A program made the position numbers and the translations under genes. Shown in pieces: positions 6,359 to 15,540 of a stretch of DNA of 40,271 nt. Each line of letters opens with the position of its first letter. Position 1 is the first letter of the stretch. Origin of the DNA: Gemmatimonadota bacterium (GTDB lineage Bacteria; JAAXHH01); NCBI GenBank assembly GCA_026702745.1, contig JAPPBT010000018.1, positions 96,259-136,529 of the forward strand, given 5' to 3'. The notes under the pieces are model-generated. The model saw only the letters and a list, made by a program, of their open reading frames with translations. It was not told where the DNA came from and ran no database searches.

Positions 6359-8554
6359 TCACCTTTCCTGGTTGATGCTGCTATTGGTCACAAACTCCAC
6401 GGTCGTGATATCGGTCCGCTCGATCCGGTCGCCCCTCGCCCGGTGGCTTCGTATGGAGAAATCGTTCGCCTTGAGGATCTCGCGAGTCTCCTCCCCGGCC
6501 TTCGCACCCAAAACACTCAACACAATCTCCGGATCAGCCTCCGCCGTGAAATCCAGCAACTCCGAATCACCCGGCACGAGTTCGTAGAGCTGGTTGATCC
6601 GGCAGCGGTCCATGGTGCAGCGCTTGATGCAGGCGAAGCCTTCGAGATCGCGGTAGGCGACGGTGAACACACGGCCCGATTCCTCCATGGCGCAGTACAG
6701 GATATCGAGATCGACATACATTTTGTCAAGGGTATTGTGGACGCCCGCGACGCCCCCGGAACGCACGATCACGACCCGGTCGTAGAGGGAGACGTTGAAG
6801 AGCGGCCGGCCGCTCTCGATGGTGTAGCCCATGTACCCGGATTCGGTGTCGTAACGGAGCACCAGGTCGCGGGCCGCGGCGTCGCGTTCCTGCACCGGCG
6901 TGAAGGGTTTGACCTCCGATCGGCGGGGATGCTCGTCTCGGTAGGTGCGGATGAGCTGCTCCAGGAAATCGATGGCGAAATCCGTCAGGTGATGCAGGTT
7001 GTGGAGCACCGTCCTGAGCTGGCCTTCGATCTCCCGCATCTCGGCTTCGGCCCGGTCGATACCGTACCGGGTGATGCGGTGGATCGGGATGTCGAGGAGC
7101 CGGTCCAGGTCCTCCTTCGTCAGGTTGTCGGCCGTGATGAGGTCTTCCACGGCGGCCATGCGCCGCGTCGCGGTCAGTTCGTGCTGGATCGCCGCCAAAA
7201 GCGACCGCACCAGGCGTCGATGCGGCTCCGGTCCATGGCCGACCGCGTCCAGGTTCCGGGCGATCATCTCACGGCTCGGTCCGTAGTGCTCGAAATCCAG
7301 GCTGCGGTAGACGGTCGTCAGCAGGCTGCGGGCCGCGTCGCGGATCTCCGGCGGCGCCTCGTTGAGTTCGATCATGCCCCGGTCCACGGCGCGGGCCGTG
7401 GTCGAAACCGGGCTATACTTCGCAATGGCCTCGCGCACGGCGGCGTATACACCCTCGATGTTGTCGATGTCCTCGATATCCTTGTATATCCGGTTCTCGA
7501 TGAAGACCTGCTCGAGCCTGCGGGCGCGGAGTTGGGCGCGCAGGTCCCGCTCCTCGATCTTCAGTTCCGCTTCGAGGATCTCCCGCAGCCGGTTCGTGCT
7601 GTGCCGGATCATGTCCGTCACGGTCATCACGCGGGGATGGCCGCCTGAGATGACCAGCAGGTTGGCGGTGAGGGCGACCTCGCAGGACGTGAAGGCGTAC
7701 AGTCCCCGCAGGATGTCGTCGATTTCCGCGTTTTCCGCGTCGGGGTCCGTCCGGATCTCGATCTCCACGTCGCCGGTGGTGTAGTCGGTCATTCCGGACA
7801 CCGCGATGCGCTTCGCCCGGGCCGCCTCCTCGATCGATTTCATCAGGCTTTCCGTCGTTTCGCCGAAGGGCAACGCGCGGACCATGACCACGCCGTTGTC
7901 CCGGGGCTCCAGCCGCGCACGGGTATACACACGCCCGTTTCCGTCCTCGTATTCGCTTACGTCCATGAGCCCGCCGGTGGGGAAGTCGGGATACAGGAGG
8001 AAGGGTTCGCCCTTGAGGCAGGACACCTGGGCTTCCATGACCTCGATGGGGTTGTGGGGCAGGATGCGGGTGGACATGCCCACGGCGATGCCCTCGGCGC
8101 CGAGGATGAGCGCCACCGGGACCTTGGCCGGGAAGACCACGGGTTCGCGGGCGCGTCCGTCGTAGGAGTCCACGTACTCCGTGATCTCCGGGCTGAGCAG
8201 CACCTCCCGGGCGAGGGGCGTGAGCCGGCATTCGATGTAGCGCGCGGCCGAGGCCTGGCCGCCCGTCAGCACCGAGCCGAAGTTGCCCTGCTTGTCGATG
8301 AACAGGTCCTTGTTGGCGAGCGAGACCAGGGCGCCGAAGATGGACTGGTCCCCGTGGGGATGGAACCGCATGGTCTGGCCGACTACGTTGGCCACCTTGT
8401 GGTACTTGCCGTCATCGATCTCGAAGAGGGTGTGCAGGATGCGGCGCTGAACGGGCTTCAGGCCGTCGTCGATCTCCGGAATCGCCCGGTTCTTGACGAC
8501 GTAGGTGGCGTATTCGAGGAAGTAGCGGTCGTATAGGGTTTCGACATCGGCCAA
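6359..8554 (-). CDS. Type IIA DNA topoisomerase subunit A (ParC/GyrA-type)
   Basis: This is about 731 residues from TTG 8554. Key motifs are DGLKPVQRRIL, the RFHPHGDQSIFGAL helix of the quinolone-resistance region, and ASAARYIECRL with catalytic Tyr near residue 106 of the short form. Later come VALILGAEGIAVGMST and a long coiled coil with GIDRAEAEMREIEGQL. The last roughly 150 residues form a shortened pinwheel-like domain without a clear GyrA box, which favours topoisomerase IV over gyrase. The frame stays open to 8749, but the extra 65 residues are unlike the family, so I favour the TTG just before the conserved VETLYDRYFLEYATYVV; GGGG precedes it. No ParE/GyrB gene is adjacent. It overlaps or abuts xth. 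Confidence 0.88.
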   Translation of the reverse strand: MADVETLYDRYFLEYATYVVKNRAIPEIDDGLKPVQRRILHTLFEIDDGKYHKVANVVGQTMRFHPHGDQSIFGALVSLANKDLFIDKQGNFGSVLTGGQASAARYIECRLTPLAREVLLSPEITEYVDSYDGRAREPVVFPAKVPVALILGAEGIAVGMSTRILPHNPIEVMEAQVSCLKGEPFLLYPDFPTGGLMDVSEYEDGNGRVYTRARLEPRDNGVVMVRALPFGETTESLMKSIEEAARAKRIAVSGMTDYTTGDVEIEIRTDPDAENAEIDDILRGLYAFTSCEVALTANLLVISGGHPRVMTVTDMIRHSTNRLREILEAELKIEERDLRAQLRARRLEQVFIENRIYKDIEDIDNIEGVYAAVREAIAKYSPVSTTARAVDRGMIELNEAPPEIRDAARSLLTTVYRSLDFEHYGPSREMIARNLDAVGHGPEPHRRLVRSLLAAIQHELTATRRMAAVEDLITADNLTKEDLDRLLDIPIHRITRYGIDRAEAEMREIEGQLRTVLHNLHHLTDFAIDFLEQLIRTYRDEHPRRSEVKPFTPVQERDAAARDLVLRYDTESGYMGYTIESGRPLFNVSLYDRVVIVRSGGVAGVHNTLDKMYVDLDILYCAMEESGRVFTVAYRDLEGFACIKRCTMDRCRINQLYELVPGDSELLDFTAEADPEIVLSVLGAKAGEETREILKANDFSIRSHRARGDRIERTDITTVEFVTNSSINQER

Positions 8555-8917
8555 GATCGGACCCCGGCAGTGGCGGGAACACGTATCGGTTTCCGTACGA
8601 ATGCGGCCCGGAATCCGTACCGGCGCGCATCGGTTTCCGGGGGAATAAAGCAATCGCTGCATTGAACTTATACGTTTCAGGGACGGATTACAATACATTT
8701 GTACCGGTGTCATGCGGTAAGTGTTGCCCGCGGGTTCGTTCACGTGCATAATGGACGAGGTTGTGCGTGGCGTTTCCGCCGCGTGACCTGGGAACCGGTC
8801 AAACCGGCCAGAATCCCGTCAAACCGGGCAGCCACTGACCGAGACCACAGACTCGGAAGACGACCCGGCCGACGACCGGGACGAACGGCCGAAACCAACC
8901 AAGGAGCGATTTTCCCC
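8555..8917. other. Divergent intergenic region
   Basis: This separates the topoisomerase gene (minus) from the metallo-hydrolase gene (plus). Open frames on both strands continue into it, but their translations are low in family-like content and disagree with homologous start points. A TTGTAA / TATAAG pair on the minus strand (about 8665-8695) could be a promoter, although its 15-bp spacing is short. No RNA gene was recognised. Confidence 0.35.
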
Positions 8918-10777
8918 ATGCCTTCCCACTGGGAACGAATCGAAGAAGGTATCTACCGATTTCAGGACAGCTGCATCGTCTATGCCGTCGAAGGGCCGCA
9001 GGGCGTCGTGCTGGTCAACGCCGGCACCGGCGAGGCCGCGGACCATCTCGACGAGATCGCGGGCGGCAGGGCGGTGACGGTCCTCCTTACCCACCACTTC
9101 CGCGACCACACGGACGGCGCCATCAGGTTGCGCGAGAAGGGGGTCCGGATACTCGGACCATACTGGGACCAGGAGTATCTCGTCGACCCGGAACAGCACT
9201 TCAGAGAACGGCAGCACTGGAACTCCTACGACAACCGGTGGGACCGCTTCTCGCCCATCCGGTCCGTGCCGGTCGACGGCTGGCTGATGGATTACGAGAC
9301 GCGCGAAATCGCGGGGCTTTCGTGGGAGGTCGTGCCCACGCCCGGCATGACGAACGGCGCGAGCAGCTACGTCGTGACCATCGATGGCCGGCGCATCGGG
9401 TTCGTCGGCGAGGTGATCTGCGGGACCGGGAAGACGACCCGCCTAGCGCCCCTGCAGTACGACTACAACGACTACACCGGTACGTGGAACCTGTACCACG
9501 CCGTCAACCGCCTGCTCGAGGCCGGGGCGGATCGGCTGCTCCCGAGCTTGGGGGACCCGGTGGAGGACCCGACCGGCGCCATCGCGGCCTTCAAGGCGAA
9601 CCTGAAGCGCCTCGAGGAGATCCAGCCCGGGGTCGCCGAACCGATGGAGGACCCGGACGAGGACGATATCGAAGAGGTCCTGCCCCACCTTTACCGCTCG
9701 AAGTACGCCGGCGCGGAGACCCATTTCGTGCTCAGCGACACGGGCAAGGTCATGTCCATCGACTACGGCTACAACGTGAAAACCATTTTCAGGCCGGCCA
9801 AGTCGCACGTTTCCAATCGCCGCCCGATCCTGCACGGGATCAGTGGGCTCAGGAAGCGCTTCGGGATCGAGCGGATCGACGCGACCCTCGTCTCTCATTT
9901 CCACGACGACCACGTCAACGGCATCCCCATGCTCCAGCGTCTCTACGGGACGGAGGTCCTGGCGGGCACGCAGTTCAGCGACCTGCTCGAGCACCCGGTG
10001 AAGTACGACCGGCCCTGTCTCTGGCACGAGCCGATCCGGGTGGGTAGGCACATCCCCAACGGGACGACCGTCCAATGGGAGAACATCCCCATCACGCTGT
10101 ACCCCATGTCGGGCCACACCCGCTTCGCCACCTTGATCTGCATGGAGATCGACGGAACCCGCGTGGCCCACACGGGCGACCAGGCCTTCTTCGACGCGGA
10201 GGGCGGGGTGGGCTACCAGGCCGGCGCGCGCATGTTCACCAACCACGTCTACAAGAACGGGCTCGACCTGGGCTGCTACAAGCGGTTCCTGGAAGACCTG
10301 AAACGCTTCGAGCCCGAACTGGTCATCACGGGCCATACCCGTCCCTACCGCACGTCACCCGAATGGTACGCCGAGATCGGCCGGGCTGCGGAGGCCTTCG
10401 ACGACGTGCACACCACCCTCATGCTGCTGGAGGACGACGGTGCCCACTTCGGCGCCGAGTCCCAGGGCGGCAAGCTGGTGCCCTATCGCGCCCACTCACC
10501 GGAGGGCGGACCCATCGAGTTCAGCGGCTGGGTGCTCAATCCTTTCCCCACGGACCAGCCGGCCCGCATTCGCCTCGTGGGCCCCGAAGGTTGGCAGAGC
10601 GAGACGGTGACCCTGTCCCTGGGACCGCGGGAACAGAAGGAGATCCGCCTGGTGCTGCACGTTCCGGATGGCACGCGATGCCGGCGGCAGCCCGTGGCGC
10701 TGAGCCTGACCGTGGGCGGACGGCCTTTAGGGCAGGTGACCGAGGCTTTGGTGACGGTGGGGATGCCGAAGTGGTGA
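8918..10777 (+). CDS. Tandem metallo-beta-lactamase-fold protein, first domain degenerate
   Basis: This is 619 residues from ATG 8918, with AAGGAG 11 nt upstream; the open frame before it is not family-like. It contains two successive MBL-fold domains. Domain 1 (about 1-235) keeps His59, Asp63 and His64, but its HxHxDH motif reads HHFRDH, with Phe61 in place of the second His. Its TPGHT motif reads TPGMT, so metal binding is probably lost. Domain 2 (about 255-500) is intact: HFHDDH at 327-332, SGHT with His400, HTGD with Asp421 and TGHT with His473. The last 110 residues look like a beta-sandwich. It is probably a hydrolase of unknown substrate. It is 73 bp upstream of the GH172 pair on the same strand. 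Confidence 0.85.
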   Translation: MPSHWERIEEGIYRFQDSCIVYAVEGPQGVVLVNAGTGEAADHLDEIAGGRAVTVLLTHHFRDHTDGAIRLREKGVRILGPYWDQEYLVDPEQHFRERQHWNSYDNRWDRFSPIRSVPVDGWLMDYETREIAGLSWEVVPTPGMTNGASSYVVTIDGRRIGFVGEVICGTGKTTRLAPLQYDYNDYTGTWNLYHAVNRLLEAGADRLLPSLGDPVEDPTGAIAAFKANLKRLEEIQPGVAEPMEDPDEDDIEEVLPHLYRSKYAGAETHFVLSDTGKVMSIDYGYNVKTIFRPAKSHVSNRRPILHGISGLRKRFGIERIDATLVSHFHDDHVNGIPMLQRLYGTEVLAGTQFSDLLEHPVKYDRPCLWHEPIRVGRHIPNGTTVQWENIPITLYPMSGHTRFATLICMEIDGTRVAHTGDQAFFDAEGGVGYQAGARMFTNHVYKNGLDLGCYKRFLEDLKRFEPELVITGHTRPYRTSPEWYAEIGRAAEAFDDVHTTLMLLEDDGAHFGAESQGGKLVPYRAHSPEGGPIEFSGWVLNPFPTDQPARIRLVGPEGWQSETVTLSLGPREQKEIRLVLHVPDGTRCRRQPVALSLTVGGRPLGQVTEALVTVGMPKW

Positions 10778-10850
10778 GTCGGCCGAGATGATCGTCTAAG
10801 TTACGTCTTGTATACTCATTGTATCTTTATCAACCTGAAAGGAAGGATCC

Positions 10851-11933
10851 ATGATCGGTCAGACCAGCCTGGCGTCGCTGCCTTCGATGCGTGACTACGA
10901 CAGCCGCCGGATATCCAGCTGGAATACCTCCGGAGAAAACGCCGATTTCTGGCGCATCGAAGCCGGCGAGAAACGCGTCATCGGCGAGATCAACGGACCG
11001 GGATGCATCAAGCACCTGTGGATGACGCTTGGGCTGCCGGCCGAGGACTACTGCCGCCGCATCGTGCTGCGCATGTACTGGGACGGCAGCGCGGAGCCGA
11101 GCGTGGAGTGCCCCATCGGCGATTTCTTCGGTCTCGGCCACGGCATGCGCAAGGACTTCATCACCGCGCCGCTGCAGATGAGCCCGCAGGACGGCAAGGG
11201 GTTCAATTCCTGGTGGCCCATGCCCTTCAGGGACAAGGCCGTGATCGAAGTGGAGAACCAGGGGACCGAGGGATACAACCACTATTTCTACATCGACTAC
11301 GAGACGTACCCGACGGTCGACGCGGTGGCGGACCAGGCGTATTTTCACGTGCAGTGGCGCCGGGAAGCCGACACCCGGGGATGGGCCTACGAGGAAGGAC
11401 TCAAGCCGGAAACCTACCGGAACGATCCGCGCTGGGCGAACTTGAGCGAGCGGGAAAACTACGTCATATGCGACGTCGAAGGCAACGGCGTCTACTGCGG
11501 TGCCCACCTGGACATCGACTGCTTCCAGCGGAACCCGAACGACTGGTACGGCGAAGGCGACGACATGATGTTCATCGACGGCGAGGCGTGGCCTCCGTCG
11601 CTGCACGGGACCGGCACCGAGGACTGGTACCATTGCGCCTACTGCCCGACCGACGAGTACAACGCGCCCTATCACGGCATCATCCTCTACAGCGGCAACG
11701 ACGAGTGGCGGTGGAAGGGCAAGAACACGGTCTACCGATACCACATCGAGGATCCGATCCGGTTTCGGAAAAGCTTCCACATTTCCATCGAGCACGGTCA
11801 TGCGAACAAGCTGAGCAACGACTATTCGAGCACGGCGTACTACTACCTGTCCGAACCGCGGCGGGGCGGCCCCGGCCTGTTGCCGGTCGAAGAACGTCTG
11901 CCGAGGCCGGACGAACCTGAATACGGAGAGTGA
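10851..11933 (+). CDS. DUF2961 / GH172 family glycoside hydrolase (copy 1)
   Basis: This 360-residue protein is made of one DUF2961 domain, now classed as GH172. Characterised members act on fructofuranose or D-arabinofuranose linkages. Family motifs are GPGCIKHLWMT (about 49-59), CPIGDFFGLGHG, ENQG, HLDIDCFQRNPNDWYGEGDD and GTGTEDWY. The last contains a conserved Glu likely to be catalytic. There is no signal peptide, unlike many secreted GH172 enzymes, so a cytoplasmic role on imported oligosaccharides is possible. AAAGGAAGG precedes the ATG. The next gene is a gap-free paralogue about 85% identical by my hand alignment. The substrate is not predictable. Confidence 0.88.
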   Translation: MIGQTSLASLPSMRDYDSRRISSWNTSGENADFWRIEAGEKRVIGEINGPGCIKHLWMTLGLPAEDYCRRIVLRMYWDGSAEPSVECPIGDFFGLGHGMRKDFITAPLQMSPQDGKGFNSWWPMPFRDKAVIEVENQGTEGYNHYFYIDYETYPTVDAVADQAYFHVQWRREADTRGWAYEEGLKPETYRNDPRWANLSERENYVICDVEGNGVYCGAHLDIDCFQRNPNDWYGEGDDMMFIDGEAWPPSLHGTGTEDWYHCAYCPTDEYNAPYHGIILYSGNDEWRWKGKNTVYRYHIEDPIRFRKSFHISIEHGHANKLSNDYSSTAYYYLSEPRRGGPGLLPVEERLPRPDEPEYGE

Positions 11934-11952
11934 CGGACGAATTTCGGCACTG

Positions 11953-11976
11953 CTGCGCCCGGACGAGCCGCGGTAC
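11953..11976 (+). repeat. Relic of a GH172 gene end between the two copies
   Basis: These 24 bases, lying after the stop of copy 1, read LRPDEPRY in one frame. They closely resemble the 3' ends of both genes (PRPDEPEY and PRPNEERY). A Shine-Dalgarno and start sequence nearly the same as that of copy 1 follows. It looks like the leftover tail of a further copy. Confidence 0.6.
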
Positions 11977-11993
11977 GGCACAAAGGAGGATCC

Positions 11994-13073
11994 ATGATCG
12001 GTCAGACCAGCCTGGCGTCGCTGCCCACGCTGCGCACGTACAGGAGCCACCGGATTTCGAGCTGGGACACGACGGGCGCCAACACCGACGCCTGGCGGAT
12101 CGAGGCCGGTGAGAAACGCGTCATCGGACAGATCGACGGGCCCGGTTGCATCAAGCACATCTGGATGACGCTCGGGATCCCGTCCGAGGACTACTGCCGC
12201 CGCATCGTGCTGCGCATGTACTGGGACGGCAGCGCGTTACCGAGCGTGGAGTGTCCCATCGGCGATTTCTTCGGCCTGGGCCACGGCATGCGCAAGGATT
12301 TCATCACCGCCCCGCTGCAGATGAGCCCGCAGGACGGCAAGGGATTCAACGCATGGTGGCCCATGCCATTCAAGGAAAAGGCCGTGCTGGAAGTGGAAAA
12401 CCAGGGCGATGAGGGCTACTTCCACTACTTCTACATCGACTGCGAGGCCTATCCCACCGTTGACGCGGTGGCGGATCAGGCGTATTTTCACGTACAGTGG
12501 CGAAGGGAAGCCGATACGAAAGGCTGGGCCTTCGAGGAAGGACTCAAGCCCGACGAATACCGGAACGACCCGCGCTGGCTGAATACGAGCGACAAGGAAA
12601 ACTACGTCATCTGCGACGTCGAGGGAGACGGCATCTACTGCGGCGCCCACCTGGACATCGACTGCTTTCAGCGGAACCCGAACGACTGGTACGGCGAAGG
12701 CGACGACATGATGTTCATCGACGGCGAGGCGTGGCCGCCCTCGCTGCACGGCACGGGCACCGAAGACTGGTATCACGGCGCGTACGGCCCGACGACGGAG
12801 TTCCAGGCGCCGTACCACGGAATCATTCTTTACAGCGGCAACCCGGACTGGAGATTCAAGGGCAAGAACACCGTTTACCGGTATCACATTGAAGATCCGA
12901 TCCGGTTTCAGAAAAGTTTCCGCATGTCCATCGAGCATGGCCATGCGAACAAGCTGAGCAACGACTACGCCAGCACGGCCTACTACTATCTCTCCGATCC
13001 ACGGCGCGGCGGGCCGGTCCTGCTGCCGGTCGAAGAACGCCTGCCGCGGCCGAACGAGGAGCGGTACTGCTGA
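11994..13073 (+). CDS. DUF2961 / GH172 family glycoside hydrolase (copy 2)
   Basis: This 359-residue protein aligns with copy 1 over its full length without gaps. About 53 positions differ, and all the motifs listed for copy 1 are kept. The opening MIGQTSLASLP and the AAGGAGGATCC-type leader are the same in both. Differences cluster at residues 12-31, at 119-145 and around 260-290. The last block changes WYHCAYCPTDEY to WYHGAYGPTTEF, just after the GTGTED motif. That suggests changed substrate preference, not mere dosage. Separate enzymes or a heteromer are both possible; GH172 enzymes are known to assemble into oligomers. Confidence 0.88.
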   Translation: MIGQTSLASLPTLRTYRSHRISSWDTTGANTDAWRIEAGEKRVIGQIDGPGCIKHIWMTLGIPSEDYCRRIVLRMYWDGSALPSVECPIGDFFGLGHGMRKDFITAPLQMSPQDGKGFNAWWPMPFKEKAVLEVENQGDEGYFHYFYIDCEAYPTVDAVADQAYFHVQWRREADTKGWAFEEGLKPDEYRNDPRWLNTSDKENYVICDVEGDGIYCGAHLDIDCFQRNPNDWYGEGDDMMFIDGEAWPPSLHGTGTEDWYHGAYGPTTEFQAPYHGIILYSGNPDWRFKGKNTVYRYHIEDPIRFQKSFRMSIEHGHANKLSNDYASTAYYYLSDPRRGGPVLLPVEERLPRPNEERYC

Positions 13074-13171
13074 GAGTGAGCAGCATCGAATACGAACAAC
13101 GCGGAGAGCGGGCGGGACGGTCGATATCAGGCCGAAGAGCGGACGACGAAAGTCCCATTACGGAGGTCCAA

Positions 13172-14026
13172 ATGATATCCAGGGAGCAGGTTGAATTCTA
13201 CCACGAGAACGGTTACCTGACTGTCGACAAAGTACTTTCCGATGCAGAAGTCGCGGACCTGCAGCGGGTGACGGACGAATTCGTCCAGAAGGCCGCCGCC
13301 TTTAGCGAGCACACGGATTTTTATGATCTCGAACCCGGTCACTCGGCGCACGATCCGCAGGTGCGTCGACTCAAGAGTCCGATCGATCACCACGACGTGT
13401 ACATGCGCACCATCAAGCACGACGGCATCCTGGACATCGTGGCGCAGCTGATCGGCGACGGCATCCGGACCAACGGCAACAAGCTGAACATGAAGTCCGC
13501 CGACTACGGCAGCCCGGTGGAGTGGCACCAGGACTGGTCCTTTTATCCCCACACCAACGACGACATCCTGGCCGTGGGCGTCTGCATCGATGAGATGACC
13601 GAAGCCAACGGTGCCCTGCTGGTGATTCCCGGTTCCCACAAAGGTCCCACCTACGATCACCACCAGGACGGACGGTTCTGCGGCGCGGTGAACGATCCCG
13701 ACTTCACGCCGGACAACGTCGTTGCCCTGGAGGTGCCCGCGGGCGGGATATCCATCCATCACGTCCGGACACTGCACGGATCGGCGCCGAACTATTCCGG
13801 CGCGCCGCGGCGCCTGCTTCTGTTCCAGTACGCTGCCGCCGACGCCTGGCCGCTCACCGGAGCGGGCGATTGGGAAGCCTTCAACGGTAACCTGCTCCGG
13901 GGCGAACCGACTAACGCGCCGCGCATGGCCGACCTGCCCGTACGCATGCCCCTGCCCGGACCGGAACGAGGCGGTTCGATCTACGAGACCCAGTCGGTCC
14001 TCGAGAACAAGACCTGGGCCCGGTGA
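13172..14026 (+). CDS. Phytanoyl-CoA dioxygenase family protein
   Basis: This is 284 residues from ATG 13172; GGAGG lies 5 nt upstream, and the longer frame from 13076 has an atypical leader. It is an Fe(II)/2-oxoglutarate-dependent oxygenase. The proximal iron ligands are His119 and Asp121 in VEWHQDW, the distal His202 is in TLHGSAPN, and Arg213 is placed to bind 2-oxoglutarate. The opening SREQVEFYHENGYLTVDKVL is classic for the family. It probably hydroxylates a small molecule. It lies after the GH172 pair, and its stop overlaps the DCC-family start by 4 bases (GTGA). Polyketide- or compatible-solute-type hydroxylation (EctD-like) are both conceivable; the substrate is unknown. Confidence 0.9.
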   Translation: MISREQVEFYHENGYLTVDKVLSDAEVADLQRVTDEFVQKAAAFSEHTDFYDLEPGHSAHDPQVRRLKSPIDHHDVYMRTIKHDGILDIVAQLIGDGIRTNGNKLNMKSADYGSPVEWHQDWSFYPHTNDDILAVGVCIDEMTEANGALLVIPGSHKGPTYDHHQDGRFCGAVNDPDFTPDNVVALEVPAGGISIHHVRTLHGSAPNYSGAPRRLLLFQYAAADAWPLTGAGDWEAFNGNLLRGEPTNAPRMADLPVRMPLPGPERGGSIYETQSVLENKTWAR

Positions 14027-14505
14027 ACGAGCCCGCCCATAGCGAGTCGGAACACAGGCATCCGATCCTGTTTTTCGATGGCGTGTGCGGCCTCTGCAAC
14101 CGGTTCGTCGACTTTATGCTGTGGTCGGATAGCCGGCACCGATTTCGGTACGCGCCACTGCAGGGCGAAACCGCCCGACGCTTGCTGGGGGTGGACGGCG
14201 AGGACGGGGACCGCCAGCCCGAGGGCGGCAAGGCAGGTGACTACCAGGCCGGCCGCGAGGCGGTCGAACCCCGATCATTCATTTTCCACGATACAGACAG
14301 GTGTTTCGAACAGTCCAATGCCGTTTTGCACGCCATGGTACGACTGGGCGGTGCATGGCGGCTAATTGCCGTGCTCTACGTTTTTCCACGTCCCCTGCGC
14401 GATTTCGTATATCGCGTCGTCGCGCGCAACCGGTACCGCTGGTTCGGCAGGCGCGACGCGTGCAGGATGCCCACGCCAGAGGAGCGGGGTCGGATTCTAC
14501 CGTGA
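14023..14505 (+). CDS. DUF393 / DCC-family thiol-disulfide oxidoreductase-like protein
   Basis: This 160-residue protein has the signature ILFFDGVCGLCNRFVDFML, giving Asp19 and a Cys22-x2-Cys25 pair. RFRYAPLQGE, the DRCFEQSNAVLHAMVRLGG region and a C-terminal YRVVARNRYRWFGR are all usual for the family. Between residues about 55 and 80 there is an extra polar, Gly/Asp-rich insertion (near GEDGDRQPEGGKAGDYQAG) not typical of the family. GTG 14023 overlaps the PhyH stop by 4 bases, so translation is coupled. The family fold suggests a thioredoxin-like redox role, but the function is not established. Confidence 0.85.
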   Translation: MNEPAHSESEHRHPILFFDGVCGLCNRFVDFMLWSDSRHRFRYAPLQGETARRLLGVDGEDGDRQPEGGKAGDYQAGREAVEPRSFIFHDTDRCFEQSNAVLHAMVRLGGAWRLIAVLYVFPRPLRDFVYRVVARNRYRWFGRRDACRMPTPEERGRILP

Positions 14506-14572
14506 CGGGCGACACCGGTATGTGTCCTGTACATTCGATCTGTGTCGTAACTCTCCTCGCTACCCTCCCATC

Positions 14573-15454
14573 ATGACCGCCAGATACACCTCCGAAAATC
14601 ATCCCTTCGTGACCCCCGACCGGGTCAACGTGCTTCCGAGCAAGCCCGCGGATGTCCGATCGTCCTACGGTTCAGAGCCGCCCCAATTCGGTGAACTGCG
14701 GCTGCCGGCCGGGCGAGGTCCGTATCCGTTAGCCGTGGTCCTGCACGGTGGCTGCTGGCTTTCGGTCTACGCGGACCTGCGCAACGCGGATGCGCTGGCC
14801 GACGCAATTCGGGACGAGGGCGTCGCGACCTGGAACGTCGAATACCGGTGCGTGGACCAGGAAGGCGGCGGATGGCCGGGGACCTTTCTCGACGCCGGGA
14901 GTGCGACGGACCATCTGCGCACGCTGGCCGTGGATCACGACCTCGACCTGGATCGCGTCATCACCATCGGTCACTCGGCGGGCGGACACCTTGCCCTCTG
15001 GACGGCGGCACGCCACCGGCTGCCTGAGGAAAGCCCGCTCTGGACCGCGGACCCGTTGCCATTGCGCGGCACCGTCGTACTGGGCGGCCCCGGTGATCTG
15101 AAGCGATTTGTTCCTCAAGCGGACGCGGAGTGCCGGCAAGGCGTCGTATCGGAACTGCTTGGGTGTACTGGCGTATCATCCGAAGAGCTTGAGCAGCGCG
15201 TGGAAGGGCGATTCAGGTGCGGATCTCCCGCGGATTTGTTGCCCCTGGGCCTTCCGCAGGTTATGATCAGCACGGAACACGACTGGGTCGTTCCACCCGA
15301 ACTGGGTGAGGCCTACGCCACGGCGGCCCGCGCGGCCGGTGACCCTGTCGAGCACGTCATCATCCCGAACGCCGGACACCACGAGTTCATGGTACCGGGT
15401 TCCGTGACGTGGTCCGCCGTTCGCCAGGCCGTGCATTCGTTGATCGAACACTGA
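14573..15454 (+). CDS. Alpha/beta hydrolase (esterase/lipase-like)
   Basis: This is 293 residues from ATG 14573. The frame continues upstream but overlaps the DCC gene and has no family-like content. The oxyanion motif HGGCW (58-62), nucleophile elbow GHSAGG (Ser135), acidic residue in STEHDWVVP and His in NAGHHEF form a standard catalytic triad. The overall type is the BD-FAE / kynurenine-formamidase-like esterase group. There is no signal peptide, so a cytoplasmic esterase or amidase is likely. It lies 67 bp after the DCC gene on the same strand. The substrate is unknown, although deacylation of carbohydrate or oxygenase products would fit the context. Confidence 0.85.
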   Translation: MTARYTSENHPFVTPDRVNVLPSKPADVRSSYGSEPPQFGELRLPAGRGPYPLAVVLHGGCWLSVYADLRNADALADAIRDEGVATWNVEYRCVDQEGGGWPGTFLDAGSATDHLRTLAVDHDLDLDRVITIGHSAGGHLALWTAARHRLPEESPLWTADPLPLRGTVVLGGPGDLKRFVPQADAECRQGVVSELLGCTGVSSEELEQRVEGRFRCGSPADLLPLGLPQVMISTEHDWVVPPELGEAYATAARAAGDPVEHVIIPNAGHHEFMVPGSVTWSAVRQAVHSLIEH

Positions 15455-15540
15455 AACAGTTTGCTGGTCCGGTCGATAACTGTCTGCTGGGCCGGTCTAC
15501 TAATCTCTGAATGTCAGGTCCATTATCGAAAGGCCAGGTC

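Noticed and set aside
6344-7648. A 434-codon plus-strand frame opposite the topoisomerase gene.
   Set aside because: Antisense shadow; the minus strand encodes an unmistakable ParC/GyrA protein.
10830-12158. A 442-codon minus-strand frame across both GH172 genes.
   Set aside because: It is the complement of two conserved enzymes; its own repeats simply mirror the duplication.
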